Assembly: GCF_014596445.1 (NCBI RefSeq) | Contig: NZ_MECL01000252.1 | Coordinates: 1 to 64,000, forward strand | Length of the DNA: 64,000 bases | Reading direction: 5' to 3' | From: Streptomyces sp. CBMA29 | GTDB taxonomy: Bacteria > Actinomycetota > Actinomycetes > Streptomycetales > Streptomycetaceae | Shown: positions 32,813-41,211 of the stretch, in pieces | Layout of the letters: each line of letters begins with the position of its first letter | Position numbering within the stretch: the stretch's first letter is position 1 | Made by a program: the position numbers and the translations under genes | The notes under the pieces: generated by a model | Databases searched by the model: none | Told to the model about the DNA's origin: nothing | The model's input: the letters and a program-made list of their open reading frames with translations, nothing else

Positions 32813-34612
32813 TCATTGTCCGGCATCCGTGGTGCGTTCTGCCACGGGCAGCGGTGCCCCGGCGCGGGTGCCGGAGCCGGTTCCCGCACTGGTCCTGGAG
32901 CCGGGAGCGGCGCCAGTCACGCCGCCGGGCGCGGTGTCGCTCCCGGACCCGGACCCGTATCCGTGCCCGTCCCCTGACGCCTTCGCGGCCGGGCCCCCGT
33001 CCGCCGCGTTCCCGGTGCGCGGGTTCGGCAGGAAGGCCGCCACCAGCGCGGCGGCCACGAGCGACGCGATGCCGCACACGGTGAGGACGACGCTCATACC
33101 GTGCAGGTACGCGGCGTCGGCGGCGGTGGCCAGCGCGCGGTCGCCCAGGGAGGCCGCGACGGCGTGGGCGCCGACGACGGAGTCCTTGGCGGTGCGCGCG
33201 GCGGCCGAGGACAGGCCGCCGGTGTCCAACCGTCCGGTGTACCCGGCGGCGAGGACGCTGCCGAGGATGGCGACGCCGATCGCGCCGCCGGTCTGCCGCA
33301 GCGTCTGGAGCAGTCCCGAGCCGCTGCCCGCGCGCTCGCGGGGGAGCGCGCCGAGCGCGCTGTCCATGGCGGGCACGATGGCGAGGCCGAAGCCGAGCCC
33401 GGCGATCGACAGCCACAGGGCGGTGGCGCCGTAGCCGTCACCGACGCTCGTGGTGCTGCCGAGGAAGGCCGCGCCCGCCAGGACGGCGAGCCCGCCGACG
33501 ATCACCGGCCGCGGGCCGAACCGCTTGACCAGCGGGGAGCCCGCGCGGGCGGAGAACATCAGGCCGCCCATCATCGGCAGCAGCCGCAGACCGGTGCCGA
33601 ACGCGTCGTAGCCGAGGGAGGTCTGGAGGTAGGACGGCAGGACGAAGAGCAGCCCGGTGAGGATGAAGGTGACCAGGGTGGCGGCGACCGCGTTCCACAC
33701 GAAGCCGCGCTGTCGCAGCAGCGTCAGGTCGAGCATCGGCCTGCTCACCCCGCGCTCGCGCAGCACCAGCCCGGTGAGCAGCGCGACCCCGCCGAACAGC
33801 ATCAGCAGCACCAGCGGGTCGCCCCAGCCCCGGCCGGGCGCCTCGATGATGCCGAAGACCAGGGCGCCGAGGCCCCCGGCGGCGAACACCGTGCTGAGGA
33901 CGTCCACCCGGGGCGCGGCGGGGTCGCGGGTCTCGGGCAGCAGCGTCATGCAGGCGACGACGCTCAGGCCGACCAGCGGGATGTTGATCAGGAAGACCGA
34001 GCCCCACCAGAAGTGTTCGAGCAGCGTGCCGCCGATGATCGGGCCGAGCGGCATGCCGAGCGCCATCGCGGTGGACACGATCGCGACCGCCCGGGAGCGC
34101 TCCTGCCCGCTGAACATCGACGGCAGCACCGACAGCGCCAGCGGCATGATGAAGGCCCCGCCGACGCCCATCACCGTACGGGCGGCGATCACCGGTCCCG
34201 GGCTGTGCGCCAGGACGCCGAGCATCGATCCGGCCAGGAACACGATGAGGCCCGTGACCAGCATCCGGCGCCGTCCGAACCGGTCGCCCAGCAGGCCCGC
34301 CGGGAGCATCGCGGCGGCGAAGACGACGGTGTACGAGTCCACGATCCACTGCATGTCGCCGGTGTCGGCGCCGATCTGCGCGGACATCGTCGGCAGCGCC
34401 ACGTTGAGGATCGTCGTGTCGAAGCTGAGGACGAGGACGCTGGCGATGATCGCGAGCAGTGCCAGCCAGCGCCGGGGGTCCGCCTGCGGCGATGCCTGTG
34501 CGCCCGTATGCGCGTCCGTATGCCCGCTCGAATGCCCGTCCGCGTACGCGCCCGTATGCGCGTCCGCCTGCCCGTCCGCCGGGGGCGGGGCTTGGGAAGA
34601 AGAGGTTGCCAT
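32813..34612 (-). CDS. DHA2-family (14-TM) MFS drug exporter
   Basis: This 599-residue transporter of the EmrB/QacA type has about 14 hydrophobic segments. Motifs include SFDTTILNVALPTM in TM1, GLLGDRFGRRRMLVTGL (MFS motif A) and GPIIGGTLLEHFWWGSVFLI, then NIP (motif C region). The N-terminal 45 residues form a His/Asp/Gly-rich repeat (ADAHTGAYADGHSSGHTDAH), possibly metal-binding. The C-terminal 70 residues are Gly/Ser/Thr-rich and cytoplasmic. The ribosome site caggag lies 5 bp from ATG 34612. An AT-richer 60-bp leader upstream probably contains the TetR operator. Confidence 0.9.
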   Translation of the reverse strand: MATSSSQAPPPADGQADAHTGAYADGHSSGHTDAHTGAQASPQADPRRWLALLAIIASVLVLSFDTTILNVALPTMSAQIGADTGDMQWIVDSYTVVFAAAMLPAGLLGDRFGRRRMLVTGLIVFLAGSMLGVLAHSPGPVIAARTVMGVGGAFIMPLALSVLPSMFSGQERSRAVAIVSTAMALGMPLGPIIGGTLLEHFWWGSVFLINIPLVGLSVVACMTLLPETRDPAAPRVDVLSTVFAAGGLGALVFGIIEAPGRGWGDPLVLLMLFGGVALLTGLVLRERGVSRPMLDLTLLRQRGFVWNAVAATLVTFILTGLLFVLPSYLQTSLGYDAFGTGLRLLPMMGGLMFSARAGSPLVKRFGPRPVIVGGLAVLAGAAFLGSTTSVGDGYGATALWLSIAGLGFGLAIVPAMDSALGALPRERAGSGSGLLQTLRQTGGAIGVAILGSVLAAGYTGRLDTGGLSSAAARTAKDSVVGAHAVAASLGDRALATAADAAYLHGMSVVLTVCGIASLVAAALVAAFLPNPRTGNAADGGPAAKASGDGHGYGSGSGSDTAPGGVTGAAPGSRTSAGTGSGTRAGAPLPVAERTTDAGQ

Positions 34613-34713
34613 GACGGCTCCTGAAGGTCCGTGTCAAATGATAGTGACTCCTAAAAGAGAGTAGCTGTCAGATCGCCGAATGGAAACCCGTGCAGGTGAG
34701 CGCGCCGGCGTAC

Positions 34714-34748
34714 GAAAAAACCCGCCCCCGTCGGGACGGGTGCGGGTG
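34714..34748 (-). terminator. Rho-independent terminator after the hemolysin III family gene
   Basis: On the minus strand, acccgcacccgt and acggggcgggt-type arms form a GC-rich hairpin (ACCCGC pairs with GCGGGT, CCCGT with ACGGG). It is followed by six T residues (aaaaaa at 34715-34720 on the plus strand). It lies about 55 bp after the stop of the minus-strand gene at 34803. Confidence 0.75.
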
Positions 34749-34780
34749 AATGAAGGGGCGGCTGCGGCCCGCCGGCTCAG

Positions 34781-34826
34781 GCGTGCCGGTAGGCGACCAG
34801 CCTTATGCGTGCTGGTAGGCGACCAG
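34781..34826. repeat. Duplicated 3' end of the hemolysin III family gene
   Basis: The 20-bp sequence gcgtgctggtaggcgaccag (34807-34826) encodes the last codons (LVAYQHA) of the minus-strand gene. It is repeated with one mismatch at 34781-34800, 26 bp away. The downstream copy again reads LVAYRHA followed by a stop, in a different frame. This parallels the 3'-end duplication seen after the protease gene. Confidence 0.85.
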
Positions 34827-35501
34827 CGAGATACCGACGTAGTGGACGATGAACGCGACCAACGTGAAGGAGTGGAAGACCTCGTGGAAGCCGAACCAGC
34901 GCGGTGACGGGTTCGGCCGCTTGAAGCCGTAGACGACGGCGCCGCCGCTGTAGAGCAGGCCGCCGACGATGACGCAGACCATGACGGCCACGCCGCCGGT
35001 CCGCATGAAGTCCGGCAGGAAGAAGACCGCGACCCAGCCGAGCGCGATGTAGCACGGGGTGTAGAGCCAGCGCGGGGCGCCGACCCAGAAGACGCGGAAG
35101 GCGATCCCGGCGAGCGCGCCCGCCCAGACGACCCACAGCAGCGCCTCCGAGGTGCCGCCGGGCAGCAGCAGGATCGCCAGCGGCGTATAGGTGCCCGCGA
35201 TGATCAGAAAGATGTTCGCATGGTCAAGTCGTCGCAAAATCGCTTCGCCCCGCGGGCCCCAGTTGCCCCGGTGGTAGAGCGCGCTCACACCGAACAGCGC
35301 GCACGCGGTCACGGTGAAGACGGCGCAGGCGATCCGCCCCCTGGTGCTCTGGGCGAAGGCGGTGAGCACGACTCCTGAGATGAGCACGGCGGGGAACATC
35401 CCCGCGTGCAACCACCCTCTGAGCTTGGGCTTCACGGGGATCGGCAAGTCGACGTCGTCGACGGTGGGGGACACCTCTGAAGTGTCGTTGCCAAGGACCA
35501 T
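34803..35501 (-). CDS. trhA: Hemolysin III/TrhA-type membrane protein (PAQR superfamily)
   Basis: This 232-residue protein has seven hydrophobic helices. The HlyIII/PAQR motifs include SALYHRGNW with the conserved Ser/His, RRLDHANIFLIIAGTYTPLA with the Asp/His pair, and FGFHEVFHSFTLVAFIVHYV with the C-terminal histidine pair. These residues bind a metal in PAQR proteins. The family is implicated in membrane fluidity homeostasis in bacteria rather than haemolysis. A terminator follows the gene, and a TTAC-type palindrome lies 27-46 bp upstream of its start. Confidence 0.9.
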   Translation of the reverse strand: MVLGNDTSEVSPTVDDVDLPIPVKPKLRGWLHAGMFPAVLISGVVLTAFAQSTRGRIACAVFTVTACALFGVSALYHRGNWGPRGEAILRRLDHANIFLIIAGTYTPLAILLLPGGTSEALLWVVWAGALAGIAFRVFWVGAPRWLYTPCYIALGWVAVFFLPDFMRTGGVAVMVCVIVGGLLYSGGAVVYGFKRPNPSPRWFGFHEVFHSFTLVAFIVHYVGISLVAYQHA

Positions 35502-35527
35502 GCCGTCAATCCTACCTACGGTCGCGT

Positions 35528-35547
35528 AAGTTACCTGTTAGTAACTT
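35528..35547. promoter_or_regulatory. Palindromic operator candidate (AAGTTAC-N6-GTAACTT)
   Basis: This is a perfect 7-bp inverted repeat with a 6-bp spacer, aagttacctgttagtaactt, just upstream of the trhA-like gene and AT-rich compared with its surroundings. It resembles the TTAC/GTAA symmetric sites of TetR-type lipid regulators in actinomycetes. The regulator is not identified. Confidence 0.5.
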
Positions 35548-35624
35548 GAAGGCCGGCGCGGGGCCGCCCCGCAGTGGTGATGCTCACTCGCGGCGCCCTG
35601 GACAGAATCATTTGACGGGGCCCA

Positions 35625-35638
35625 CACTCATATGAGTG
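35625..35638. promoter_or_regulatory. 14-bp perfect palindrome upstream of pckG
   Basis: The sequence cactcatatgagtg is fully palindromic and lies 120 bp upstream of the pckG start, just downstream of a ttgacg hexamer at 35612-35617. It could be a dimeric repressor or activator site controlling the gluconeogenic gene. No known binding consensus is claimed. Confidence 0.45.
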
Positions 35639-35757
35639 CGGTCGGTACCGGATGAGCACTCCACGAACGCGTCCGGGCCGCAGCCCCCAAGGGGCCGAGA
35701 ACCAAACCCTCAATTTGTGACGCCGGTTCTGTGCGGACCCGGCGGGACGGAGCGATC

Positions 35758-37578
35758 GTGGCGCGCGGTATTGCGGCTCCCACCAACCATCAGGAACTGA
35801 CCCGCTGGGTCGGCGAGATCGCCGAACTCACCCAGCCCGACGAGATCGTGTGGTGCGACGGCTCGGAGGCGGAGTACCACCGTCTGGCCGGAGAACTCGT
35901 CGCCAAGGGCACCTTCACCAAGCTCGATCCGACCCTGCGCCCCAACTCGTACTACGCGGCCTCCGACCCCTCGGACGTGGCGCGGGTCGAGGACCGGACC
36001 TTCATCTGCTCCGAGAAAGAGGCGGACGCGGGCCCGACCAACCACTGGAAGGCCCCCGCCGAGATGCGGGAGATCTTCACCGGCGCCGACGGCTCAGGGG
36101 GCGTCTTCCGCGGCTCGATGAAGGGCCGCACGATGTACGTCGTGCCCTTCTGCATGGGCCCGGTCGGCTCACCGCTGTCCGCCATCGGCGTGGAGATCAC
36201 CGACTCCGCCTACGTCGCCGTCTCCATGCGCACGATGACCCGGATGGGCCAGGCCGTGCTGGACGAACTGGGCACCGACGGCTTCTTCGTCAAGGCCGTG
36301 CACACCCTGGGTGCCCCGCTCGCCGAAGGCCAGGCCGACGTGCCGTGGCCGTGCAACACCACCAAGTACATCTCGCACTTCCCCGAGAGCCGCGAGATCT
36401 GGTCCTACGGCTCCGGCTACGGCGGCAACGCCCTGCTCGGCAAGAAGTGCTACGCGCTGCGCATCGCCTCCGTCATGGCCCGCGACGAGGGCTGGCTCGC
36501 CGAGCACATGCTGATCCTCAAGCTCACCCCGCCGCACGGGCAGCCGAAGTACGTCGCCGCCGCCTTCCCCTCCGCCTGCGGCAAGACCAACCTTGCGATG
36601 CTGGAGCCCACCGTCTCCGGCTGGACCGTCGAGACCATCGGCGACGACATCGCCTGGATGCGCTTCGGTGAGGACGGCCGCCTGTACGCCATCAACCCCG
36701 AGGCCGGTTTCTTCGGCGTGGCGCCCGGCACCGGAGAGCACACCAACTCCAACGCGATGAAGACGATGTACGGCAACTCGGTCTTCACCAATGTCGCCCT
36801 CACCGACGACGGCGACGTGTGGTGGGAGGGCATGACCGAGGAGCCGCCCGCGCACCTCACGGACTGGAAGGGCCAGGACTGGACGCCGGAGTCCGGCACG
36901 CCCGCCGCCCACCCCAACGCCCGCTTCACCGTCCCCGCCGCGCAGTGCCCGATCATCGCGCCCGAGTGGGAGGACCCGCGCGGCGTCCCGGTCTCCGCGA
37001 TCCTCTTCGGCGGACGCCGCGCCTCGGCCGTACCGCTGGTCACCGAGTCCTTCGACTGGCAGCACGGCGTCTTCCTCGGCGCCAACGTCGCCAGCGAGAA
37101 GACCGCCGCCGCCGAGGGCAAGGTCGGCGAACTGCGCCGCGACCCCTTCGCCATGCTGCCGTTCTGCGGCTACAACATGGGCGACTACTTCGGCCACTGG
37201 GTCGCGCTCGGCAAGAAGCACGACGCCGCCAAGCTGCCGAAGATCTACTACGTCAACTGGTTCCGCAAGGACGCCGCCGGGCGCTTCGTCTGGCCGGGCT
37301 TCGGCGAGAACAGCCGGGTCCTGAAGTGGATCGTCGAACGCCTCAACGGCGAGGCCAAGGGCGTCGAGACCCCCATCGGCATCCTCCCGGCGCCCGGCGA
37401 CCTCGACACCGAAGGGCTCGACATCTCCCAGGACGACCTCGACCTGCTGCTGTCCGTGGACCCCGAGGTCTGGAAAGAGGAAGCCGCCCTCATCCCCGCC
37501 CACCTCGAAACCTTCGGCGCCCACACCCCGCGCGAGCTGTGGGACGAGTACGAGTCCCTGGTAGCGCGCCTGGGCTGA
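35758..37578 (+). CDS. pckG: Phosphoenolpyruvate carboxykinase (GTP)
   Basis: This 606-residue enzyme converts oxaloacetate plus GTP to phosphoenolpyruvate, CO2 and GDP. Conserved blocks include VEDRTFICSEKEADAGPTNH, GSMKGRTMYVVPFCMGPVGS, the PEPCK P-loop FPSACGKTNLAM (about 270-281), the kinase-2 block GDDIAWMRF and WVNWFRK-like YYVNWFRKDA near the C-terminus. GTG 35758 was chosen because ggacgga lies just upstream and MARGIAAPTNHQEL matches known N-termini; GTG 35731 is in frame but lacks a site. It links the TCA cycle to gluconeogenesis. It is a single-gene unit with a 250-bp upstream region containing two palindromes. Confidence 0.96.
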   Translation: MARGIAAPTNHQELTRWVGEIAELTQPDEIVWCDGSEAEYHRLAGELVAKGTFTKLDPTLRPNSYYAASDPSDVARVEDRTFICSEKEADAGPTNHWKAPAEMREIFTGADGSGGVFRGSMKGRTMYVVPFCMGPVGSPLSAIGVEITDSAYVAVSMRTMTRMGQAVLDELGTDGFFVKAVHTLGAPLAEGQADVPWPCNTTKYISHFPESREIWSYGSGYGGNALLGKKCYALRIASVMARDEGWLAEHMLILKLTPPHGQPKYVAAAFPSACGKTNLAMLEPTVSGWTVETIGDDIAWMRFGEDGRLYAINPEAGFFGVAPGTGEHTNSNAMKTMYGNSVFTNVALTDDGDVWWEGMTEEPPAHLTDWKGQDWTPESGTPAAHPNARFTVPAAQCPIIAPEWEDPRGVPVSAILFGGRRASAVPLVTESFDWQHGVFLGANVASEKTAAAEGKVGELRRDPFAMLPFCGYNMGDYFGHWVALGKKHDAAKLPKIYYVNWFRKDAAGRFVWPGFGENSRVLKWIVERLNGEAKGVETPIGILPAPGDLDTEGLDISQDDLDLLLSVDPEVWKEEAALIPAHLETFGAHTPRELWDEYESLVARLG

Positions 37579-37677
37579 CGTGGGGGGCGCGGATCGCCCG
37601 CGCCCCTTCGCGGTAACCTCCCGCGACCCGTAGCCGTACCCATGACGGGCCCTTGACGGGCCCCTTCGCCGTACCTC

Positions 37678-38892
37678 TTACGGCACCTGGCTGTAGCCGC
37701 CCAGGAAGTCGCCGATGCGGGTGACCGCGTCCGTCAGGTCCTCCTTGGCGGGGAGGGTGACGAGGCGGAAGTGGTCGGGGTCGGGCCAGTTGAAGCCGGT
37801 GCCCTGGACGACGAGGATGCGCTCGGCCCGCAGGAGGTCGAGGACCATCTGCTGGTCGTCCTTGATCTTGTGCACCTTGGGGTCGAGGCGCGGGAAGGCG
37901 TAGAGGGCGCCCTTGGGCTTCACGCAGGTGACGCCGGGGATGGCGGTCAGGGCCTCGTACGCCGCGTCGCGCTGCTCGGTCAGCCGTCCGCCGGGCAGGA
38001 CGAGGTCCTTGATGGACTGGCGCCCGCCGAGGGCGGTGGCGATGGCGTGCTGCGCGGGCACATTCGCGCACAGCCGCATGTTCGCCAGGATCGTCAGACC
38101 CTCGATGTAGCTGGTCGCGTGGTCCTTGGGGCCGCAGACCGCCAGCCAGCCGCTGCGGAAGCCCGCCACCCGGTACGCCTTCGACAGACCGTTGAAGGTC
38201 AGGGTCATCAGGTCGGGGGCGATGGCGGCGAAGGGGGTGTGCGTCGCGTCGTCGTACAGGATCTTGTCGTAGATCTCGTCGGCGCAGACGATCAGCCGGT
38301 GCCTGCGGGCGATCTCGGCGACGCCGCGCAGCATCTCGTCGTCGTACACGGCGCCGGTCGGGTTGTTCGGGTTGATGATCACGATCGCCTTGGTGCGGTC
38401 GGTGATCTTCCGCTCGATGTCGGCGAGGTCCGGCTGCCAGTCCGCCTGCTCGTCGCAGCGGTAGTGCACGGCCGTGCCGCCGGACAGCGAGACCGACGCC
38501 GTCCACAGCGGGTAGTCCGGCGCGGGCACCAGCACCTCGTCGCCGTCGTCGAGCAGCGCCTGCATCGACATCTGGATCAGCTCCGACACCCCGTTGCCGA
38601 GGTAGACGTCCTCGACGTCCAGGTCGATGCCCTTGGTCTGGTAGTGCTGCATCACCGCGCGGCGCGCCGGGAGGATGCCCTTGGAGTTCACATACCCGTG
38701 CGCCGTCCCCAGCGACCTGAGCATGTCCTCCAGGATCTCCGGCGGGCACTCGAAACCGAACGGCGCCGGATTCCCGGTGTTCAACTCCAGGATGCGGTGG
38801 CCCGCCGCCTGAAGCCGCATGGCCTCTTCGAGGACCGGGCCCCGGATGTCGTAGCAGACGTTGGCGAGCTTCGTGGACTGGATCACCTGCAT
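37678..38892 (-). CDS. Class I/II aminotransferase (alanine aminotransferase type)
   Basis: This 404-residue fold-type I PLP enzyme has LNTGNPAPFGFECPPEILED at the N-terminus, VYLGNGVSELIQM, PAPDYPLWTASVSLSGG, INPNNPTGAVY and the Schiff-base lysine in FNGLSKAYRVAGFRSGW. The sequence is of the AlaA/AlaC glutamate-pyruvate transaminase type. ATG 38892 follows aaggtga; the frame is open upstream but antisense to the KAP gene leader. It is convergent with pckG and divergent from the KAP NTPase gene. Confidence 0.93.
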   Translation of the reverse strand: MQVIQSTKLANVCYDIRGPVLEEAMRLQAAGHRILELNTGNPAPFGFECPPEILEDMLRSLGTAHGYVNSKGILPARRAVMQHYQTKGIDLDVEDVYLGNGVSELIQMSMQALLDDGDEVLVPAPDYPLWTASVSLSGGTAVHYRCDEQADWQPDLADIERKITDRTKAIVIINPNNPTGAVYDDEMLRGVAEIARRHRLIVCADEIYDKILYDDATHTPFAAIAPDLMTLTFNGLSKAYRVAGFRSGWLAVCGPKDHATSYIEGLTILANMRLCANVPAQHAIATALGGRQSIKDLVLPGGRLTEQRDAAYEALTAIPGVTCVKPKGALYAFPRLDPKVHKIKDDQQMVLDLLRAERILVVQGTGFNWPDPDHFRLVTLPAKEDLTDAVTRIGDFLGGYSQVP

Positions 38893-38982
38893 GCCGGTCA
38901 CCTTACGGCCACGTCTCGCGCGCCGCTCGGTGTTTTCCGCCACGTACCGGCGGACCCGGGGTGCGGCTGCCAGACTTGGAAG

Positions 38983-41211
38983 GTGCCCTCCCCAGCGGCC
39001 GGACCGCCGCCCATGTCGCCGTACGCGTACCCCTACGGCACGCCGTACCCCGACCCGTACGCGTCCTCGTACCCGCCGGTGACCCCGCCGGCGTTCGCTC
39101 TGCTCAACGACGAACCCGTGGCGGACGAGACGCGCGACCTGCTCGGCGCCAACCGGGCGGCGGCGCAGCTCACCGGACTGCTGGTGGCCTCGCGCGACGC
39201 GACGCCCTTCACCCTCGCGGTGGACGCCGGATGGGGGATGGGCAAGAGCAGCCTGATGCGGCTGGTCGACGTACAGCTCGGGCGGTTCCCCGACGTGCAC
39301 ACCGTCTGGTACAACGCCTGGACCTCGACCGGCGGCGACGCCCTCGAAGGGCTCATCAAATCGGTGCTCAACCAGGTCGACCCCAGCATCCTGCGGCGCG
39401 CCCTGCGCCGGATCAGGGCCGGCGGCGCCCTGACGGGCCTGTTACGGGCGCTGACCGTCGTCGCCGCCGGGCCGCTCGGCGTGGCGGGCATGGTCGACGA
39501 GCTGTGGAAGCGCCTGTCGGTCGACGCGGGCGCCCGCAACGGCATGCGCGACGCGCTGCGCGACATGGTCGGCGAGTGGACCGCGACGCGCGGCTCCGCG
39601 CCCGGCGGCAAGCTGCTGGTCATCTTCATCGACGACCTCGACCGCTGCTCGGAGCAGACCTTCCTCGCCGTCTGCGAGGCCGTGAAGGTCTACCTCGACG
39701 TGCCGGGCCTCGCCTTCGTCATCGGCTGCGACCGCGCCGCGATCGGCCCCGGCGGACTGCTGCCCGACCTGTCGCCCGCAGGCGCCGCCTTCGTGGAGAA
39801 GATCTTCCAGACCAGCTACCGCATCCCCGCCCCCAGCGGCCGGGAGATCCAGGCGTACGTCCGCTCCTGCGCCGAACTGGCCGGTATCGAGCACCTGTTG
39901 GACCCGCACCTGGTCGAACTCCTCGCCTACCGCGCCGCGCGCAACCCGCGCCGGGTCAAACGCCTGCTCAACGGCCTGCTGTTGGAGGCGAGCCTCAACC
40001 CGGTCTGGGCGGGCATCCGCCCCGAGGCCGTCATCCGCACCCTGCTGCTCCAGTACCTCTATCCCGACTTCCACCGCATGATGACGGCGCCCGCAGGGCC
40101 CGGCGACGACGCCGACGTGGTCCGCGAATTCCGCACCTACCGCCGGGTCCGCACCCGCCTGTGGTCCCCGGCGCCGCTCGCCGACCCCGACCGGCCGATG
40201 GTCGCCGACTTCCTGCGCGCCCACTCCCTGCCGCCGCTGCGCGGGCACGAGAACCACGGCGCGGTCCTCGCCGACCTCGAAGCCCAACTCCCGGTCGGAT
40301 TCCCTGACCTGGCGGGCGACCCCGCCTTCGTCTCCCTGGTCGAGGACCTGGTGGCGCTGCCCGAGTCCGAACTGGTGCTGCGACGGCTGCGGCAGGGCGC
40401 CGAGGACGGCGAGGCGGCGCCGTATCCGCCGCTGGCCGGTCCGTGGGGGAGCGCGCCGCAACCCGGGGCCGGGCCGCAACCGGCCGGGGACCCGGTGGCG
40501 TCACCGGGACCGAGCGGGCCGAGCGGGCCGAGCGCGCCGTCGGTCGACTACGGCGATACGGGGGTCGTCCAGGCCGGCCGGGACCTGCATACGGCCCCGG
40601 GGTACGGGCCTTACGGGCCTTACGGGCCCGAGCCGCTCGAACGGCCGCAGTCGGTGAGCCCCGCGCTGGACGAGGACGCGGGCGAATTCGTCATCGACTA
40701 CTCACCACCGGCCTGGTACACGCAGAGCCAGCCGGAGCAGTCGCCGGTGGAAACGGCGACCGGGCGACACCCCCGTGTGCTGGTGGCGGGATTTCCGCAT
40801 TCCGCCGGGAACCGGCTGGTCAGGCAACTGACGGCGGACGGGGGTGACGTGGTGTGGGCGGAGTCGCAAGCGCGGCTGGACCAGGAACTGTCGGTTGCCG
40901 GGAACCTCGCGCTGCTGATCTGCCAGGTCGACTTCGAGGACGGCCGGGGCCGCGGTTTCGACCTCGTCCGCGCGCAGCGCGCCCGTGGGTACGGCGGTCC
41001 GGTGATCTTCTACTCGCCGCGGGTCACGCCCGATCAGCAGGCGACCGCCATCGACCTGACGGCGTACCTTGCTGACGATCTGCCCGCCGTGCTCTCCCGG
41101 GCCAGGGGACTCCTGGACTTGCTCACGCTCACCGCTGGGCGGTCCGCCGCGCCTCGGTCCGCCGCACCGAGCGTCCCGCCAGCACGTCCGTCCGACGAGC
41201 GTCCTCGATGA
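38983..41211 (+). CDS. KAP-family P-loop NTPase fused to a receiver-like domain
   Basis: This protein of about 742 residues starts at GTG 38983 (ATG 39013 is possible). A Tyr/Pro-rich leader is followed by a KAP NTPase with Walker A GWGMGKSS (83-90) and Walker B LLVIFIDDLDR (211-221), and FVEKIFQTSYRIPAPSGREI, then ARNPRRVKRLLNGLLLEASL as expected for KAP proteins. A Pro/Gly-rich linker holds DTGVVQAGRDLHTAPG (about 525-537). The last 140 residues (from RVLVAGFPHSAGNRLVRQL) resemble a response-regulator fold. Codon 154 is TTA (39442-39444), so translation probably needs the bldA tRNA. KAP NTPases are often membrane- or defence-associated. The 3' end overlaps the convergent D-aminoacylase gene by 83 bp. 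Confidence 0.82.
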   Translation: MPSPAAGPPPMSPYAYPYGTPYPDPYASSYPPVTPPAFALLNDEPVADETRDLLGANRAAAQLTGLLVASRDATPFTLAVDAGWGMGKSSLMRLVDVQLGRFPDVHTVWYNAWTSTGGDALEGLIKSVLNQVDPSILRRALRRIRAGGALTGLLRALTVVAAGPLGVAGMVDELWKRLSVDAGARNGMRDALRDMVGEWTATRGSAPGGKLLVIFIDDLDRCSEQTFLAVCEAVKVYLDVPGLAFVIGCDRAAIGPGGLLPDLSPAGAAFVEKIFQTSYRIPAPSGREIQAYVRSCAELAGIEHLLDPHLVELLAYRAARNPRRVKRLLNGLLLEASLNPVWAGIRPEAVIRTLLLQYLYPDFHRMMTAPAGPGDDADVVREFRTYRRVRTRLWSPAPLADPDRPMVADFLRAHSLPPLRGHENHGAVLADLEAQLPVGFPDLAGDPAFVSLVEDLVALPESELVLRRLRQGAEDGEAAPYPPLAGPWGSAPQPGAGPQPAGDPVASPGPSGPSGPSAPSVDYGDTGVVQAGRDLHTAPGYGPYGPYGPEPLERPQSVSPALDEDAGEFVIDYSPPAWYTQSQPEQSPVETATGRHPRVLVAGFPHSAGNRLVRQLTADGGDVVWAESQARLDQELSVAGNLALLICQVDFEDGRGRGFDLVRAQRARGYGGPVIFYSPRVTPDQQATAIDLTAYLADDLPAVLSRARGLLDLLTLTAGRSAAPRSAAPSVPPARPSDERPR

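Noticed and set aside
37771..38982. Upstream extension of the KAP NTPase frame by about 400 codons
   Set aside because: It is antisense to the aminotransferase gene, has no motifs, and the KAP protein has a sensible GTG start at 38983.
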